A stretch of DNA of 64,000 bases, taken from contig JAJEKB010020534.1 in NCBI GenBank assembly GCA_022393335.1, positions 281,248-345,247 on the forward strand. The letters run 5' to 3'. The position numbers were made by a program, and so were the translations under genes. Position 1 is the stretch's first letter. The number at the start of each line of letters is the position of its first letter. Below the pieces are notes generated by a model. The model was not told the origin of the DNA. It saw nothing but the letters and a program-made list of their open reading frames with translations, and searched no databases. Below, piece after piece: positions 50,666 through 62,336 of this stretch. This stretch comes from Macrotrachela quadricornifera (lineage: Eukaryota > Rotifera > Eurotatoria > Philodinida > Philodinidae).

Positions 50666-53600
50666 ATGAAAAATTTGACGAATTTGGCTTCAATCAGTGA
50701 CAATGTCATCAGTATTTCTTCTACTTTATTACCTTCATCGAACTCTAGCACTGATAATCATGTGTGTAATCAAAATTTTACTATTTAATTTCTTGTTTTA
50801 TAAATAAAATGATTTAATAGTTCTTTTCTACATTTGATATCAAATCACATGGAACAATAACTTGTAAGTATCAACATGATGAAAAAAACCACTTGAACAT
50901 TCATTTATTTTTGTTTTTAGTTTGTCAAAATCAATCGAATAAAGCAAATTTTATTCGTATATCATCCAAAACATCTGCCACGGCTGTAAAAGAATTTTTC
51001 ATTCGACAATATTGCACTCAAGTAATTATATTATTTTTTCTATTTAATTTGATTATGTTTTATTTCAAATTTTAGCGTCCATCACTTGTCATATCGGCTA
51101 GTGGCAATATCAAAGATCGTAATATCAAATCCAAATTAATTCGTACATGTCAACAAGATCTTTTCAAAGTAGCTCGAACTACTGGTATATTATATTCATG
51201 TTTTATTTAAAAAAATAATTTTTTATTTATATGATTATTTCTAGATATTTGGGTCATAACCGATGGTATAAACACGAGTCTACCGAAAGTTATGGGTGAA
51301 ATTGTTCGAACACGTCTAGATTCATCACAATTCATTCATTTGATTGTGAGAATTATAAAATATATTTAATTAGAAAGATAAAATCTATATAATTTCTAAA
51401 TATAAAGGGCATTGCTAATTGGAGATCAATATCCAATGTCAGGCACCTCGATGTTCATGGTGAAAATGTAGTTTATGGAATATCAAAAAATAGTCAAAAA
51501 GATGAAACATTTCTTGAACCTAACCATACCGAATTTATTTTTATTGATGATGAAATAGAATATAGAGATAATACTGAACCTCCATTTCGGGCTCAATTTG
51601 AAAAAGCGATTTCATCTGAATCATTTTTATTTCAAACTACAACCGACAAAGGACATCAAGATTCACAGGATCTTATTAATGAAGAAGATAAACAAACATC
51701 ATTAAATTTACAATCAAAACAAACAGGTTATGTTGTTTTCAAAGATAAGAAAAAAAAAGAATGATTTGTGGCATTTTTTCTTATTTAGGTTCAATTCCTG
51801 TTGTCCTTCTTGTTATGGAAGGCGATTTAAACACAGTATACCGAGGTTAGAAGAAATCTTTTTAACATTCTGATATTAATACCTTTATTTTTAGTTCATG
51901 AAGCTGTTATTCGAAATAACATTCCTGTGGTACTTTTTGAAGGTACTGGCAAATGTTGTGATTTATTTGCTAAAGCTTATCATTTATACAAAGAATATCA
52001 TCAAAATTCAAGAAAATTTCATGGAAAAAAAAAGTTTGTATTATCTAGATAGTTCATATTGAATCTCTTGTCTGTAGTGATGATAAAGCCTTTCAGACTG
52101 AACAAAATGCAGATATCAAGAAAAAAATTTGTCAGAAAATTCAACTCATGTTAAGTGATTTTAGTTCAAATTCGTCAATAGATAATGTAAAAGAGAATAA
52201 AAGTAAAAATTATTTTCAATTAATCTATGAATGTATTGAAACACGCAATACATTTTTAAACTTTGTTGACTGTAAAACACATCGTCATGTCGACCCAGAT
52301 GTTGATTTAGCCATTTTACAAGCACTTTTGATCGGTAAAATTATATGATTATTCAAATTACTTTTATTATAATAAAAACCTGTTTTAGCTACTTCTGGTA
52401 ACGATTTTTCAAAAATCAATATTGAACAAAAGCGAGAGCAATTAAACTTAGCATTCGAATGGAATCGAGTTGATATTTTCAAAGATTTTATAATGAGAAG
52501 TGAATGGGATTGGAAGGTAATCAGAGAATTTAATTCTAGATTCACAAACTTAATTTTATTTTTACAGAAAATTGATTTAAATGATTTATTTGAAAAAGCA
52601 CTTATTCGAAATCAGACTGCTTTTGTTCAACTATTTCTCGATCATGATTTTCCATTAGATGATCTATTTCAAAATAATAACAAGCTTTTGACACTCTACA
52701 AAAGCGAAGTATATCTTTCTTTTTTTTCGTATGTATTAATAGAAGCAACTAAATTTTATAGAATCATTGTTTGAGCGATGACTCGATTGATCCACTACGA
52801 ACAATTTATACAGACATTATTCAACCACATGTGGGCAATTTTTTTGATGTTGAAGCTGTTTTTTCTGCAGACGAAATAGATAATGATGAGCAACTTCATC
52901 ATGACAACAATCGAAATTGGTATCGCACGACACCAAAATCTAGTAAACATGCTAATGCTAAATATTCTCCGCGACATAGTCGTGGTAGTACACGATCAAG
53001 AGGTTAGTTTTAGTAATTATAATTTTCATTCAAAATTCACTTACGAGAGAACATATGGAGGTGTTCAGTCCGTATGGACTCGATCTTTTGGCAATCAGTA
53101 GATCTCGAAGAAGTATGAAAAACTTCAAAAAGATACGTATCCTCAGATCTTCCTTATATAGTTATAGCTATTTTAGTAGAATTTTAACCTTTAGCATGGT
53201 TTGTACTAAAAAATCGAATAATATTGTTTCGAATTGAGATTTAGTTCACAGATAGCTATACTTGTGATTATAATACATTAAAATTTTCAGCTGAAAAAAA
53301 AATGTTCTCTTCACGCGATATAAAATTCCCAAAATTAACTCTTATACTGTGAAAGACACAAGAATTTCACGTTTTTTTTGGAAATTTTATATCTTGTGAA
53401 GAAAACATTCTTTTTAGCTAGAATTTTCAATATTCTACTCACAAGTATAGCTATCTGTAGAGTTAAAGTTCACTTGGAAATTATGTCATTCAACTTCTTG
53501 ATACATACCATACTATAAATTAAAATTCTACTAAGATAGTTATAATTATAGAAGGAAGGCCTAAGGCACGTATCCTTTTGGGATCTTTCGTACTTCATCG

Positions 53601-56600
53601 AGATCTATTGATCATCAAAAGATCGAATCCACACGGCAGAGTTGTAACCGGTCAGAAAAATTCAGACGGGACCGATCTGACCGGTTTAAACCTTAGACCG
53701 ACCCGGCCCGGTCCGGCCGGTTTTTGCCGGTCTAAAAAAATTTCTAGATCGGAAAAAACCGGCAGACGTAAGAGTTTTATTTACATCATAAAACTAGTTC
53801 TAGACAGACTTTTATTTCATAAATTGATTTTTACACTTTCCTTTTCATGTATATTATCACTTTCATTTTTCTTTCTAAATAAAGATACATCATTTTTCCA
53901 TATATCATTGTTACCATCCATAATAATTATAAAAATAAGAAGATTATGTTGTACTTTTATTGTATTGAATAAAAACAATATATGACGAATACTTATCGTA
54001 TCGTGCGTGTATCTATTTTTACAATCAGCTCGACGGTTTACTCTCTTTTTTATTATTTTAATTAAGCATATGTATCGGTATGTCGAGACGAATTGAATTA
54101 ATATCAAAAGGAATACATAGAAAAGAAATAACGATAAATATGTGACTGTTCTGATTATTAAGATGTTGTAAATAGCAGAAAATAGAAATCTTTTAAGAGA
54201 AAATTTAATGTATAGAAAAATTTGAATTTTCATCGAAAAGCGAAACTTTTGCTCTTTTTGTTTCAAAAATTGTGAAAAGCCAAAATAAATAATATTATCT
54301 TATTAAAAAACTAGGAATTACACAACTTTTTTAAACCGGTTAAAACCGGCTGGTCCGCGTCGGTTACAACTCTGCCACACGGATGGAATATCTCGATAAG
54401 CTCCCTCACTAGCATAGATTAGTACTTGCAATGTTCTTGTATGCATGCCAGTCGAATGTTGTATTCGGTAGCTTTTAAGTAACTAAAACGCTTCTCAAGT
54501 AGAAAAGGTTACATCTTCCAATAGATATTTAATTTCAAGAGGAAATTGTATTTTTCCCAGATATCTAACAAAAATCGTGAAGCTATGAGGGTTAATAATA
54601 TTCATAACTATTAGCCAGAAAAGCAAAAGTACATTGGACAAATCTTCGACTTTCGATATCCATCTTTCTCACACTCTCTTGTTTTCTATATTAAGCTTCT
54701 ATATCATCAATGGATACTCGCATGGATGTTAACAAGGAACTTTTTCTCTGGTCAGTACTAACAGGTAGACAAGCATTTGCTTTATTATTCTGGGCACGCG
54801 GAAAGAACAAAATATGTAAGTGTCGAATTTTTGAATAATCAAATTGAGATACTTATTAATTTTTGTAATAATTAGGCGCTGCTTTGATTGCAGCATTGCT
54901 CTACAAGTCAAAAGCATCCAAAGACAAGGAGACACGCTACAATGAATTGGCCGATGAATTTCAAAAATTAGCTGTACAAATTCTTGAAAAATTCTATCGA
55001 ATAAATCCATATGAATGTACTAAAGCCATTATTAGGGAAATACCTGAATTTGGAAACATGACTTGGTTACATTTGGCTGTTTTGGCTGAGGTGAAACAAT
55101 TTATTGCGCAACGATCTGTACAAGATGTGCTCAGTGATATTTGGCATGTTATAAAAAAAACCTCTACGAAATTTATTTTTTTCTTTTAAATAGGTATGGA
55201 TATATTGATCATACGGTGGGAAATCGAAAGATTATTTTTTCGACTCTTATGCTTTGGTATAGTGGATTTCTTCCCTATCATCAAGAATTAGTTGAAAAAA
55301 CTGAAAAAATTGCACAAATTGATGTATGCCAGAGAAGAAGAATAATTCGATAATAACACATGTCTTCATTGTAGGATTATCCTCACACAACAAGTTTCAT
55401 TCAATGGGATGCATCTAGTACAAAGTATACTATCAATAAGTAAGCAATTATTAATTGTAATTTTAATATTTCATGTGTACTCTTTATTTTAGAGCAATAA
55501 ATACGAAGCGCTCAAGATTGACACAAGATGTCTTAGATGAGGAAGTGGGTGTCGCTCATGCTGCCAAAAAAAATTGTCATCAAAGGTATTGAAAAAAGAA
55601 ACGAATAAGCCTTGTAGTTGTAGAAGAAATTATACTCTAGAACCAAACGTGATATCAGACAATACTTGACAAATATTGTGATGTTCTTGCATGCTCCGTA
55701 CGTTAAATACCTCTACCATTTGGTAAGTTTTATAATGAATTATTGACATTTTTTCTGAAAGTCCATGATAAAACTGTGAATTTTCTTGTTTTAGTATTCT
55801 CATGTGATTTTTCTTCTACTTTTCTCTTATGTAATTCTATGCGATTTTTTTCCTCTGTACGAATTTAAATCAAATAAATGTCTGTCGGGTACTGAAGAAC
55901 ATACTTACGCTGATCTGATTGATGGTCCTGACGGTGAACGAATAATAATAAATTTCACAAATACAAACGGTAGCACAACTAACAATCAAACATTTGAATA
56001 TGGTCTTCAGCGTTATAATCGGCCATCGGCGACTGAAATTCTACTCACTATATGGGTTTTTACCATGCTCTGTGAAGAAATCCGACAGGTACATATCATA
56101 TTTTTGATTTTATCTTTACAAAGAACATTAATTTCTTATTTTAATTAGCTTATGACGGTAGAATTACAATCAATTTATGAAAAAATTGCCGTATATTTCT
56201 CCGTTTTTTGGAACAGATTAGATGTATTAGGAATATTTCTCTTTTTTCTTGCTTTTATTCTTCGATTTTCTCCAACAAGTCAATGCTTTTGTGCTGCACG
56301 CATTCTTTTTGCAGTCGATTTGTCATTATGGTATATTCGTATACTTGATAATTTTGCTGCCGTAAGACGACTTGGTCCTAAACTCGTCATGATTGGTGAA
56401 ATGGTAATTGAGTATTGTTTTTTCTTTAAATTGATACCTTTTTCTTTTCCATAAAGGTTCATGATCTGACATTTTTCATGTTAATACTAACTGTTTTCAT
56501 TTTGGCATTTGGTGTTCCTACCTATAGTCTTTTATTTGGTGTTCAAAAGTTTTCTTGGCATCTTCCACGTGTTATAATGAATCTTGCTTATTGGCAAATA

Positions 56601-57784
56601 TTTGGTGAATTAGAAGTACTTGATGAAATTGAAAGTAAGATGTTTTACGTATGTATATATATACATAATCATTTTGACTTATTCTAGAAAATTATGAAAT
56701 TAGTGGTTATGTAATGTTTGTTTTACTCATTGCGTATATGACCATTTCCAGTGTCCTTCTTATTAATCTTCTTATAGCGATGTTCAGGTACAGTTCTTTC
56801 TCAATTTTCAAGCGAAATATTATATATAGCTTTGTATGCGAGTCAAAAGTCGAAAATTTAGCGAAAATTGTGTTTACTTACATTCAAATGTGCATATCCT
56901 ACTCAACGATCGAAGTTTCCTTCAATTTGGAGTATTTTGTGACGTAAAGTGCATTTTCTTTCGGAAATAGAGATAATTTATTCAATGGCTCTCGAGCACA
57001 TGTTCTTGTCTGATTCGAAATGTTTTTTTCTGGAATATTTGTTTTTAATTTCTTAAGTAATACGTTTGATCGTCTACATATGGACACGGATTGTATTTGG
57101 AAGTTTCAACATTATTATTTGGTCTGTCATCATTTGACACGTCCATGTCTTCCACCTCCATTGATTATTGTGACACATATCTGGCGTGTAACACTCTATT
57201 TCTTTTCCCGTATTATTCCGTTACCATGGTTTATTGATCAGTATATTCAACACAAAAATCGAGCGAAATTTAGTATGTTACAATGATATATATTAACGAA
57301 ACCTTTTTTTTTTTACAAATTTTTTGTTATTTTACAGAAATCATTGTCGATAAAAATATAGTGAGAAACATTGAATCAATTGAAGATGCACTCGGCAACG
57401 AAGTTTATTATTCTTATTCGAAAACTAGTCGCAAATTATTTGATCATCAGAGAGACTTCAATGATGAACGAGTGTAAGTATTTTGTACAATATTTTTTAT
57501 ATTATATTTGACAAGATTAAAATACATTCAATTTCTTGATTGTAAAGGCATTCACCACAAGAGATGGTACTGAACAAAATCAAGATACTGGAGACCCAAG
57601 TTCAAACGATTCAAACTCAAGTAAGATGTTATAAGAATTATTTTTCATGTTAAAAATTGTTTTTATTTTTGTTTCATAGCAAGCTAACATATTCGAATAT
57701 CTGGAATGTTTAATGAATGGAATGAAAAAGATTGGTGGGGATGATATTGAAACGCCTAAACGACGTCATTTTGATTCGGAGTGA
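50666..57784 (+). CDS. TRPM-family cation channel (no kinase domain)
   Basis: 26 exons can be joined: 50666-50761, 50821-50863, 50921-51021, 51076-51184, 51245-51345, 51408-51726, 51789-51845, 51895-52033, 52078-52334, 52389-52516, 52568-52708, 52762-53002, 54696-54815, 54876-55143, 55194-55323, 55375-55439, 55493-55585, 55641-55722, 55795-56088, 56149-56403, 56457-56634, 56688-56787, 57058-57272, 57338-57473, 57548-57620, 57680-57784. They sum to 3846 nt, 1281 aa. The N-terminal TRPM homology region contains PSLVISASGNIKDRNIKSKL, DIWVITDGINTSLPKVMGE, VVLLVMEGDLNTVYRVHEAV and PVVLFEGTGKCCDLFAKAY. TM1-TM6 lie at about 830-1105. The pore loop has YWQIFGELEVLDEIE, with the acidic FGE at 1062-1064. 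The TRP segment reads SNTFDRLHMD, WKFQHYYLV and RPCLPPPLIIVTHIW. A short coiled coil is at the end. No alpha-kinase or Nudix domain follows. Likely a plasma-membrane Ca2+/Mg2+-permeable channel. Exon 1 and the GTGTGT donor are the least certain parts. Confidence 0.9.
53040..54410. mobile_element. foldback element G inside TRPM intron 12, split by a hAT MITE
   Basis: Left arm about 53040-53330 pairs with right arm 53370-53628 and continues beyond the hAT insertion to about 54410. TAGATCTCGA, GATACGT, CTTCCTT, TTAGTAGAATTTTAA, TAGCTAT/ATAGCTA and AAATTTTATAT blocks match in order. The left-arm site CCGTATGGACTCGATCTTTT aligns with the right-arm CCGTGTGGATTCGATCTTTT, which only exists once the hAT element is removed. 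The foldback is therefore older than the hAT insertion. Confidence 0.75.
53637..54374. mobile_element. hAT-type MITE with 8-bp target duplication
   Basis: 738 bp bounded by CAGAGTTGTAACCG (53637) and its exact complement CGGTTACAACTCTG (ending 54374). A perfect CCACACGG duplication lies on both sides (53629-53636, 54375-54382). CAGAG-type ends and an 8-bp duplication are the hAT signature. The ends carry CCGGTC/ACCGGTTTAAACC subterminal motifs, GC-rich against the AT-rich interior. The interior has no transposase. The perfect duplication suggests fairly recent insertion. Confidence 0.92.
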
Positions 57785-58209
57785 ATATATATGATATGAG
57801 TGTTCTTCTTCTTTAAGAATAAAATGATATAGGAGATTCTTGAATGAAAGCGTGCGTGTTCAAAGAAATATTCGTCAGTTCAATATGTTATAAATTCAAT
57901 TTTTGTAATCAAAGTTTTAAATCAAATAAATGTTTTTTCTTACTGAGGTAAAGTTTTAATACAATAGATGTTTTTTTTTCCATTTTATTTTGCATTACTT
58001 TTAGTGATGTTGTGATTAATTTTTGTGAACAACATCTCATTTGAAAGAAAAAATCTATAGTAGATAAAGAGTTTACTCGTCTACAAAATGTACTGTAATT
58101 TGTATTGCTTTTAAAAAGCTACAAAGATGTTCGGCAATGCGAATACGTTAAGATAATGATCATTATCGTCAAAAATTTCGAAATTCAGGAAATTGAGTTT
58201 TTTGATGTT
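57785..58209. other. TRPM 3' UTR and spacer
   Basis: AATAAA-type signals at 57819 and 57924. No gene. Confidence 0.5.
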
Positions 58210-58600
58210 CTAATCACGAATATAAAGGATGTGCCATAAAAAATATTCGCACTTTGTATATCATATTTTAACCATTACATACATGTTATAAAGAAAAATC
58301 AAATATATCGCAAGATACAGCGTGAAACACACTACAATTAATAAAAAAAGTTTATTTTATATGTGCTTTTAATGTTTTCAAAATAGACAAATATCTGTGC
58401 TAACAATTTTCGATGCTGTAAATGAGGTTGGTTTTAGGCATACGACGAACGTATTTTCTTATTTCATCACTGTTTACTTTCAGATTTTCCATGTGGAGGT
58501 AGCACTTGAGTATAATTCTCCTGTCATAATGTTTCATCAGATCTTCAAATAATTGATGATGTATAACTATTTTTAGAAGCACTTTATGACGCTATAGCGT
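58210..58600 (-). pseudogene. 3' part of a Tc1/mariner-like transposon, same family as foldback A
   Basis: A minus-strand frame (58582-58400) reads MLLKIVIHHQLFEDLMKHYD, then RRMPKTNLIYSIENC before a stop, like the C-terminal helices of DDE transposases. The DNA from 58290 to 58450 aligns with an arm of foldback A: GCAAGATACAGCGTGAAA against GCAAGATGCAGCATGAAA, and TTTCAAAATAGACAAA...GAGGTTGGTTTTA against TTTCAAAACAGACAAA...GAGATTGGTTTTTA. The end near 58214 (TGTGCCATAAAAAATATTCG) looks like a terminal repeat. The catalytic part is missing. Confidence 0.45.
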
Positions 58601-60322
58601 AGTATGGATACTTGAATTTTTCAATTATACTCTCCTTATTCATTTGTCTCCAATCGATTTAAAACATAAACAAGCTCAGTTTGATGGTTAAAATACATCT
58701 TCTTATGAAAAATATTTTTCATCAGTAAATCAAATTGTATCAGAATCTTTTTCACTTAATGATTGTTCTTTATTATTCGACAGGTAGTTCTGGAAATGCT
58801 TCGTTATTACTATAACTGAACTAAGTAGAGAAATTATAGTTCGTATATATATGTCGACGAAAACAAAACAATATGAATCTATTTCTGTTTTAATTAAGCA
58901 AAAACTGAGAACCTATATCTATATCTGAGTGAAATTAAGTGAATAGAATTTCTTTCTATATTTTAATTAAAAGAAAAATACTAGTCTATATGTCTAACTT
59001 AACGAAAAACGAATATAAGCATCTATTTTTATATCGCAGCTAAATGAAAAAAAAAAACAAGAGTGTATTTTTATAAATTAGTCGAAGAAAAAATTAGTTT
59101 TTATTTTTCAATTTGTCCACAAGTAACGCACTCACTACTTTTTCACTTTCGGATTATCATAACATATTAAAGGAATGTGGCAGATAGCTGAAATTTATGC
59201 TTTAGTAAGATATATGGAAGTTGTAGTTCTACTAAAATTTTCATTTCGTTTGCTCGAACTATGATGATTGTAGACGGAGGCAACGTCATCGTGACGCACC
59301 CATTCAAAAAGAACTTTCAATGATAGTAACCCTAAAAACGTTTTTATTTCTGTATGAAACCAAGACATTAGATCATGCAAGCGTGGTAACCTTTTTTCCG
59401 AAGTCTGTTCTCACAAACAATCATCATCAAATCATAACGGTCACGCACTCAGCACTTGGTAATGCATTCATCGACTTTTTTAGCTCTCTAAAAAAGTATA
59501 TTTTTTTAAAACTTTAACAACGAAATGAGATGATCGTTTGATGTCATACAGTAGTTCAATTTCCGTTTATCCACGTTCTTTTTCAAAACGAATAATATCA
59601 ATTGGTAGGAAATAGATGAATCCTGTAAAAAACTTTTCAATGAATAAGTTTGGTTGCTGCTATGTACTTGAGAAATCTTCTGTACAACTTTGATCAAGCA
59701 TGATCCATTTTAGCTGGACAGATTGTACATTCAATATTTTTCTTTTTTCGAAGAGTGGAATAGAATTGAGAATCTATGTCCTAAATAATAATGTGTATTC
59801 TAGTAGACGCCTTTATCGTTCAGAGAGAGCTAGTATCTATACAGAAATCATTGCTTAAATAAAATAGGTGGCATATATTGAATTTTCGTTTAAGTAAGAA
59901 TATAAGAAAGTGAACATTCGACTTATTTGATACATGAGTAACGAAAAAAAAAGCAATAAATATGCCATATATATATATTGGATAAGGCATAGTAAAGAAC
60001 AAACACAAACAATTATTTAAGAAAGTGAGAAGTATGTGTATATATGAGTATAATGACACACAAGAACGTTCACAAGAAAGAAAACTAGTAGGGAGAGGGA
60101 ACAGCAAAAATAGAAAATTCCATCATACACTAGGAGAATAATCAAGAAAAATCAATAAAATGATTTATCACTACACCACGAGGACGATAAATATATAAAG
60201 AGGCTAGTAGAATACTGTTCTGCTTTACAGTTACATGCGATATAAACGAAATATTCTCAAAAATAAAAGATTATACGAAAAAAAACTTCTAAATTTTGAA
60301 ATGAAATTTTTTTTTTGATCGC
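58601..60322. other. intergenic, no gene seen
   Basis: AT-rich. A weak direct repeat (units like TCTATATCTAACTTAA...AAAAACGAATATAAG) occurs at about 58870-59040. Short frames have no domain. Confidence 0.4.
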
Positions 60323-61294
60323 TCACATAACTACTACAATACGTTCATTTGAATCGCCTGTTTCTTCCCATTTTTTCTCAATATCTTTCAAAGGTATTGT
60401 TATCACAGATGTTGTTAATTTGCCTTCCATCACCATAGGTACCATTTGCTCCAAACTTTTCAATATATCCTTTGTAGAGATAGGACCAAATCCGCTTCCA
60501 ATTAATTCAATATTTTTGCTCCTCAAAAGTGCAGCTGAACACTGGATAGTTGCCCCGGCCATTTGCCCAATTTCAACCCAACGTAAACGTTGTGTAGCAT
60601 CTTTTCGAGCCGATTGTATACCTGCCATTACAATCTCTGTAGGTCGGCCCCAAAGAAAATCCAACACGATGTCCACATTTGCAGCTTCTTGTTCTATTTT
60701 TTGTTGAAATTGTGCCTCGTCATCAGTCATAGCAATAGATGTATTTATCTTGCCACTCGCTAATAGTTCATTAAGAATGGACGTATTGCGTCCAACACCA
60801 ATCACCTGTTTTGCACCAAGTAAGTGAGCTGCTATGGCAGCCATTTGTCCGGAGCTTCCGGTCACACCGAGAATCAGAACTGTTTCATTCGGTTGAATAC
60901 GTGCACGTTCACGTAGAGCCACCCATGAAGCTAAACCCGCATTCATTATGGCGGCGAATACGATAGGATCTGCGGCAGCTGGAAGAGGAATAGTCATGTC
61001 AGAAGGAACATTCACATATTCACTCATGCTACCACTAGATGGTGCCATGGCCATAAAGTAGACTTTTTTACCATTAGAAAGTGTTCCTACACCATCTATT
61101 CCCGCAATAATAGGCATTGTTTTTGGTTTTATATAATGACGTCCACTCACAATAGCTCTAACAACTCGATGCAGACCAGCAGCAATGACTTTGATCTGAA
61201 CTTCATCTGTTTTTGATGGCAGTACATCAATAAGTTCATAGAGAGGCGTTTTTCCCAGCGTTTTAACAACGGCGGCAGATACGCGACGAGCCAT
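60323..61294 (-). CDS. zinc-independent MDR oxidoreductase (quinone oxidoreductase-like), candidate horizontal acquisition
   Basis: Intronless 323-aa protein starting MARRVSAAVVKTLGKTPLYE. It has the GroES-like N-terminal domain (about 1-110), then the Rossmann domain with ILGVTGSSGQMAAIAAHLLG (nucleotide loop about 141-160) and VIGVGRN. The zinc-binding Cys of alcohol dehydrogenases are absent, as in quinone oxidoreductases. AALRER-type (LASWVALRERARI) and SGRHYIKP blocks are typical of a bacterial/fungal MDR subgroup (family recollection). The likely reaction is NAD(P)H-dependent reduction of a quinone or enone. The start at 61294 was chosen because the frame upstream to 61432 encodes no domain sequence. 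Base composition is visibly less AT-rich than neighbouring genes, and all other large genes except the F-box have introns, supporting transfer. A retrocopy is the alternative. Confidence 0.88.
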   Translation of the reverse strand: MARRVSAAVVKTLGKTPLYELIDVLPSKTDEVQIKVIAAGLHRVVRAIVSGRHYIKPKTMPIIAGIDGVGTLSNGKKVYFMAMAPSSGSMSEYVNVPSDMTIPLPAAADPIVFAAIMNAGLASWVALRERARIQPNETVLILGVTGSSGQMAAIAAHLLGAKQVIGVGRNTSILNELLASGKINTSIAMTDDEAQFQQKIEQEAANVDIVLDFLWGRPTEIVMAGIQSARKDATQRLRWVEIGQMAGATIQCSAALLRSKNIELIGSGFGPISTKDILKSLEQMVPMVMEGKLTTSVITIPLKDIEKKWEETGDSNERIVVVM

Positions 61295-62336
61295 GATTGT
61301 AGTATGTCGTACAATGAGATGAAGAAATGTGTGGTGGTTTGAATACGTTGAAACAAATGGGTTTTCGTTGAACGAATATCTTTTTTCTGAAACAAGAGAA
61401 AGTTGTGGTATATACTCACAGAATAAAGTCATTTATTCATGTAGTAAGATATAGTTCCTATTGGATTGTAGGAAAACTATGACCTACAAGAATCTAATTT
61501 TAAAATTTGGATGTATTAAAATCTAATATCAAAATCTCTATCTTAAGTAAATCACAATCTTGATAGTTTCTGGAGTTATAAGCAGAATGTAAATGAACTA
61601 TTGTGTGCGAGAACAGTGTGACACAAGGAAGTACACATCATACAAGACTGAGCAACTAAAAAAGAAGTGTGGACGACGTAGACAACGAACGCCAAATAAA
61701 AAAGAGTGAAAAACTGAAAGAAAAAGAAAAAATCGTTGCCTAAGGTGCTTTTAGGGAAATAACCTAGGCGACTGAAGAAGAAAAAGCGGCATAACCTATG
61801 ACAGAAAGAGAAAGAAAAAAGAAAAAGAGAAGTAAATATACAATATTCTTAATGTACGAAATATTTGCAATGGACAAGTATACACTCTCATGCATTCTTG
61901 TGTACAGACAATTAGGAAGTAAAAAAAAATACGTTAGAATATACTTTGGATTATATTCTTGTTTTTTTATTATTCCGCTATTTAAACACATTTCTCCGAA
62001 ATGCTCACAAGGAGAAGAAAAAAAAATTACATGAAGTATCTGACAAGACATCTCGCACATGAATAAGCCTAGCGCATAGGAAAGAGCATAGAAGAAAGAA
62101 AAATAATAATTATAGTTTGAGAGATATAAGAGAAAAGAAGGAAAAAAAGAAAAAGATAATCCAACGGCAAAAAAAATATAAATGAAATATAGAATACATA
62201 AACAACAATCTTAATTACGAAACGTAATCTCAGCATATCTCAAGAGAAAGCAATCTTTTCAAAATTAATGATTATATAATCATATACGTAATTTTCTATA
62301 TTAATTTTATGTACCAAATGGCATACATATATACGT
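61295..62336. other. spacer upstream of the oxidoreductase
   Basis: A/G-rich DNA with short low-complexity frames; no gene recognised. Confidence 0.45.

Noticed and set aside
53817..54266. 149-codon minus-strand frame inside the hAT element
   Set aside because: AT-rich interior of a non-autonomous element; no transposase motif.
57020..57057. ATG start for a separate gene in the TRPM 3' half
   Set aside because: This is intron 22; the TRP-box exon starts at 57058 after TTAAG and continues the channel frame.
60315..60707. 130-codon plus-strand frame
   Set aside because: Antisense to the oxidoreductase; no domain, explained by codon bias of the real gene.
61147..61419. N-terminal extension of the oxidoreductase, and an overlapping minus-strand frame
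   Set aside because: The sequence before MARRV has no family similarity; the overlapping frame is a shadow.
61798..62060. Overlapping frames on both strands
   Set aside because: Purine/pyrimidine-biased low-complexity DNA with no domain.
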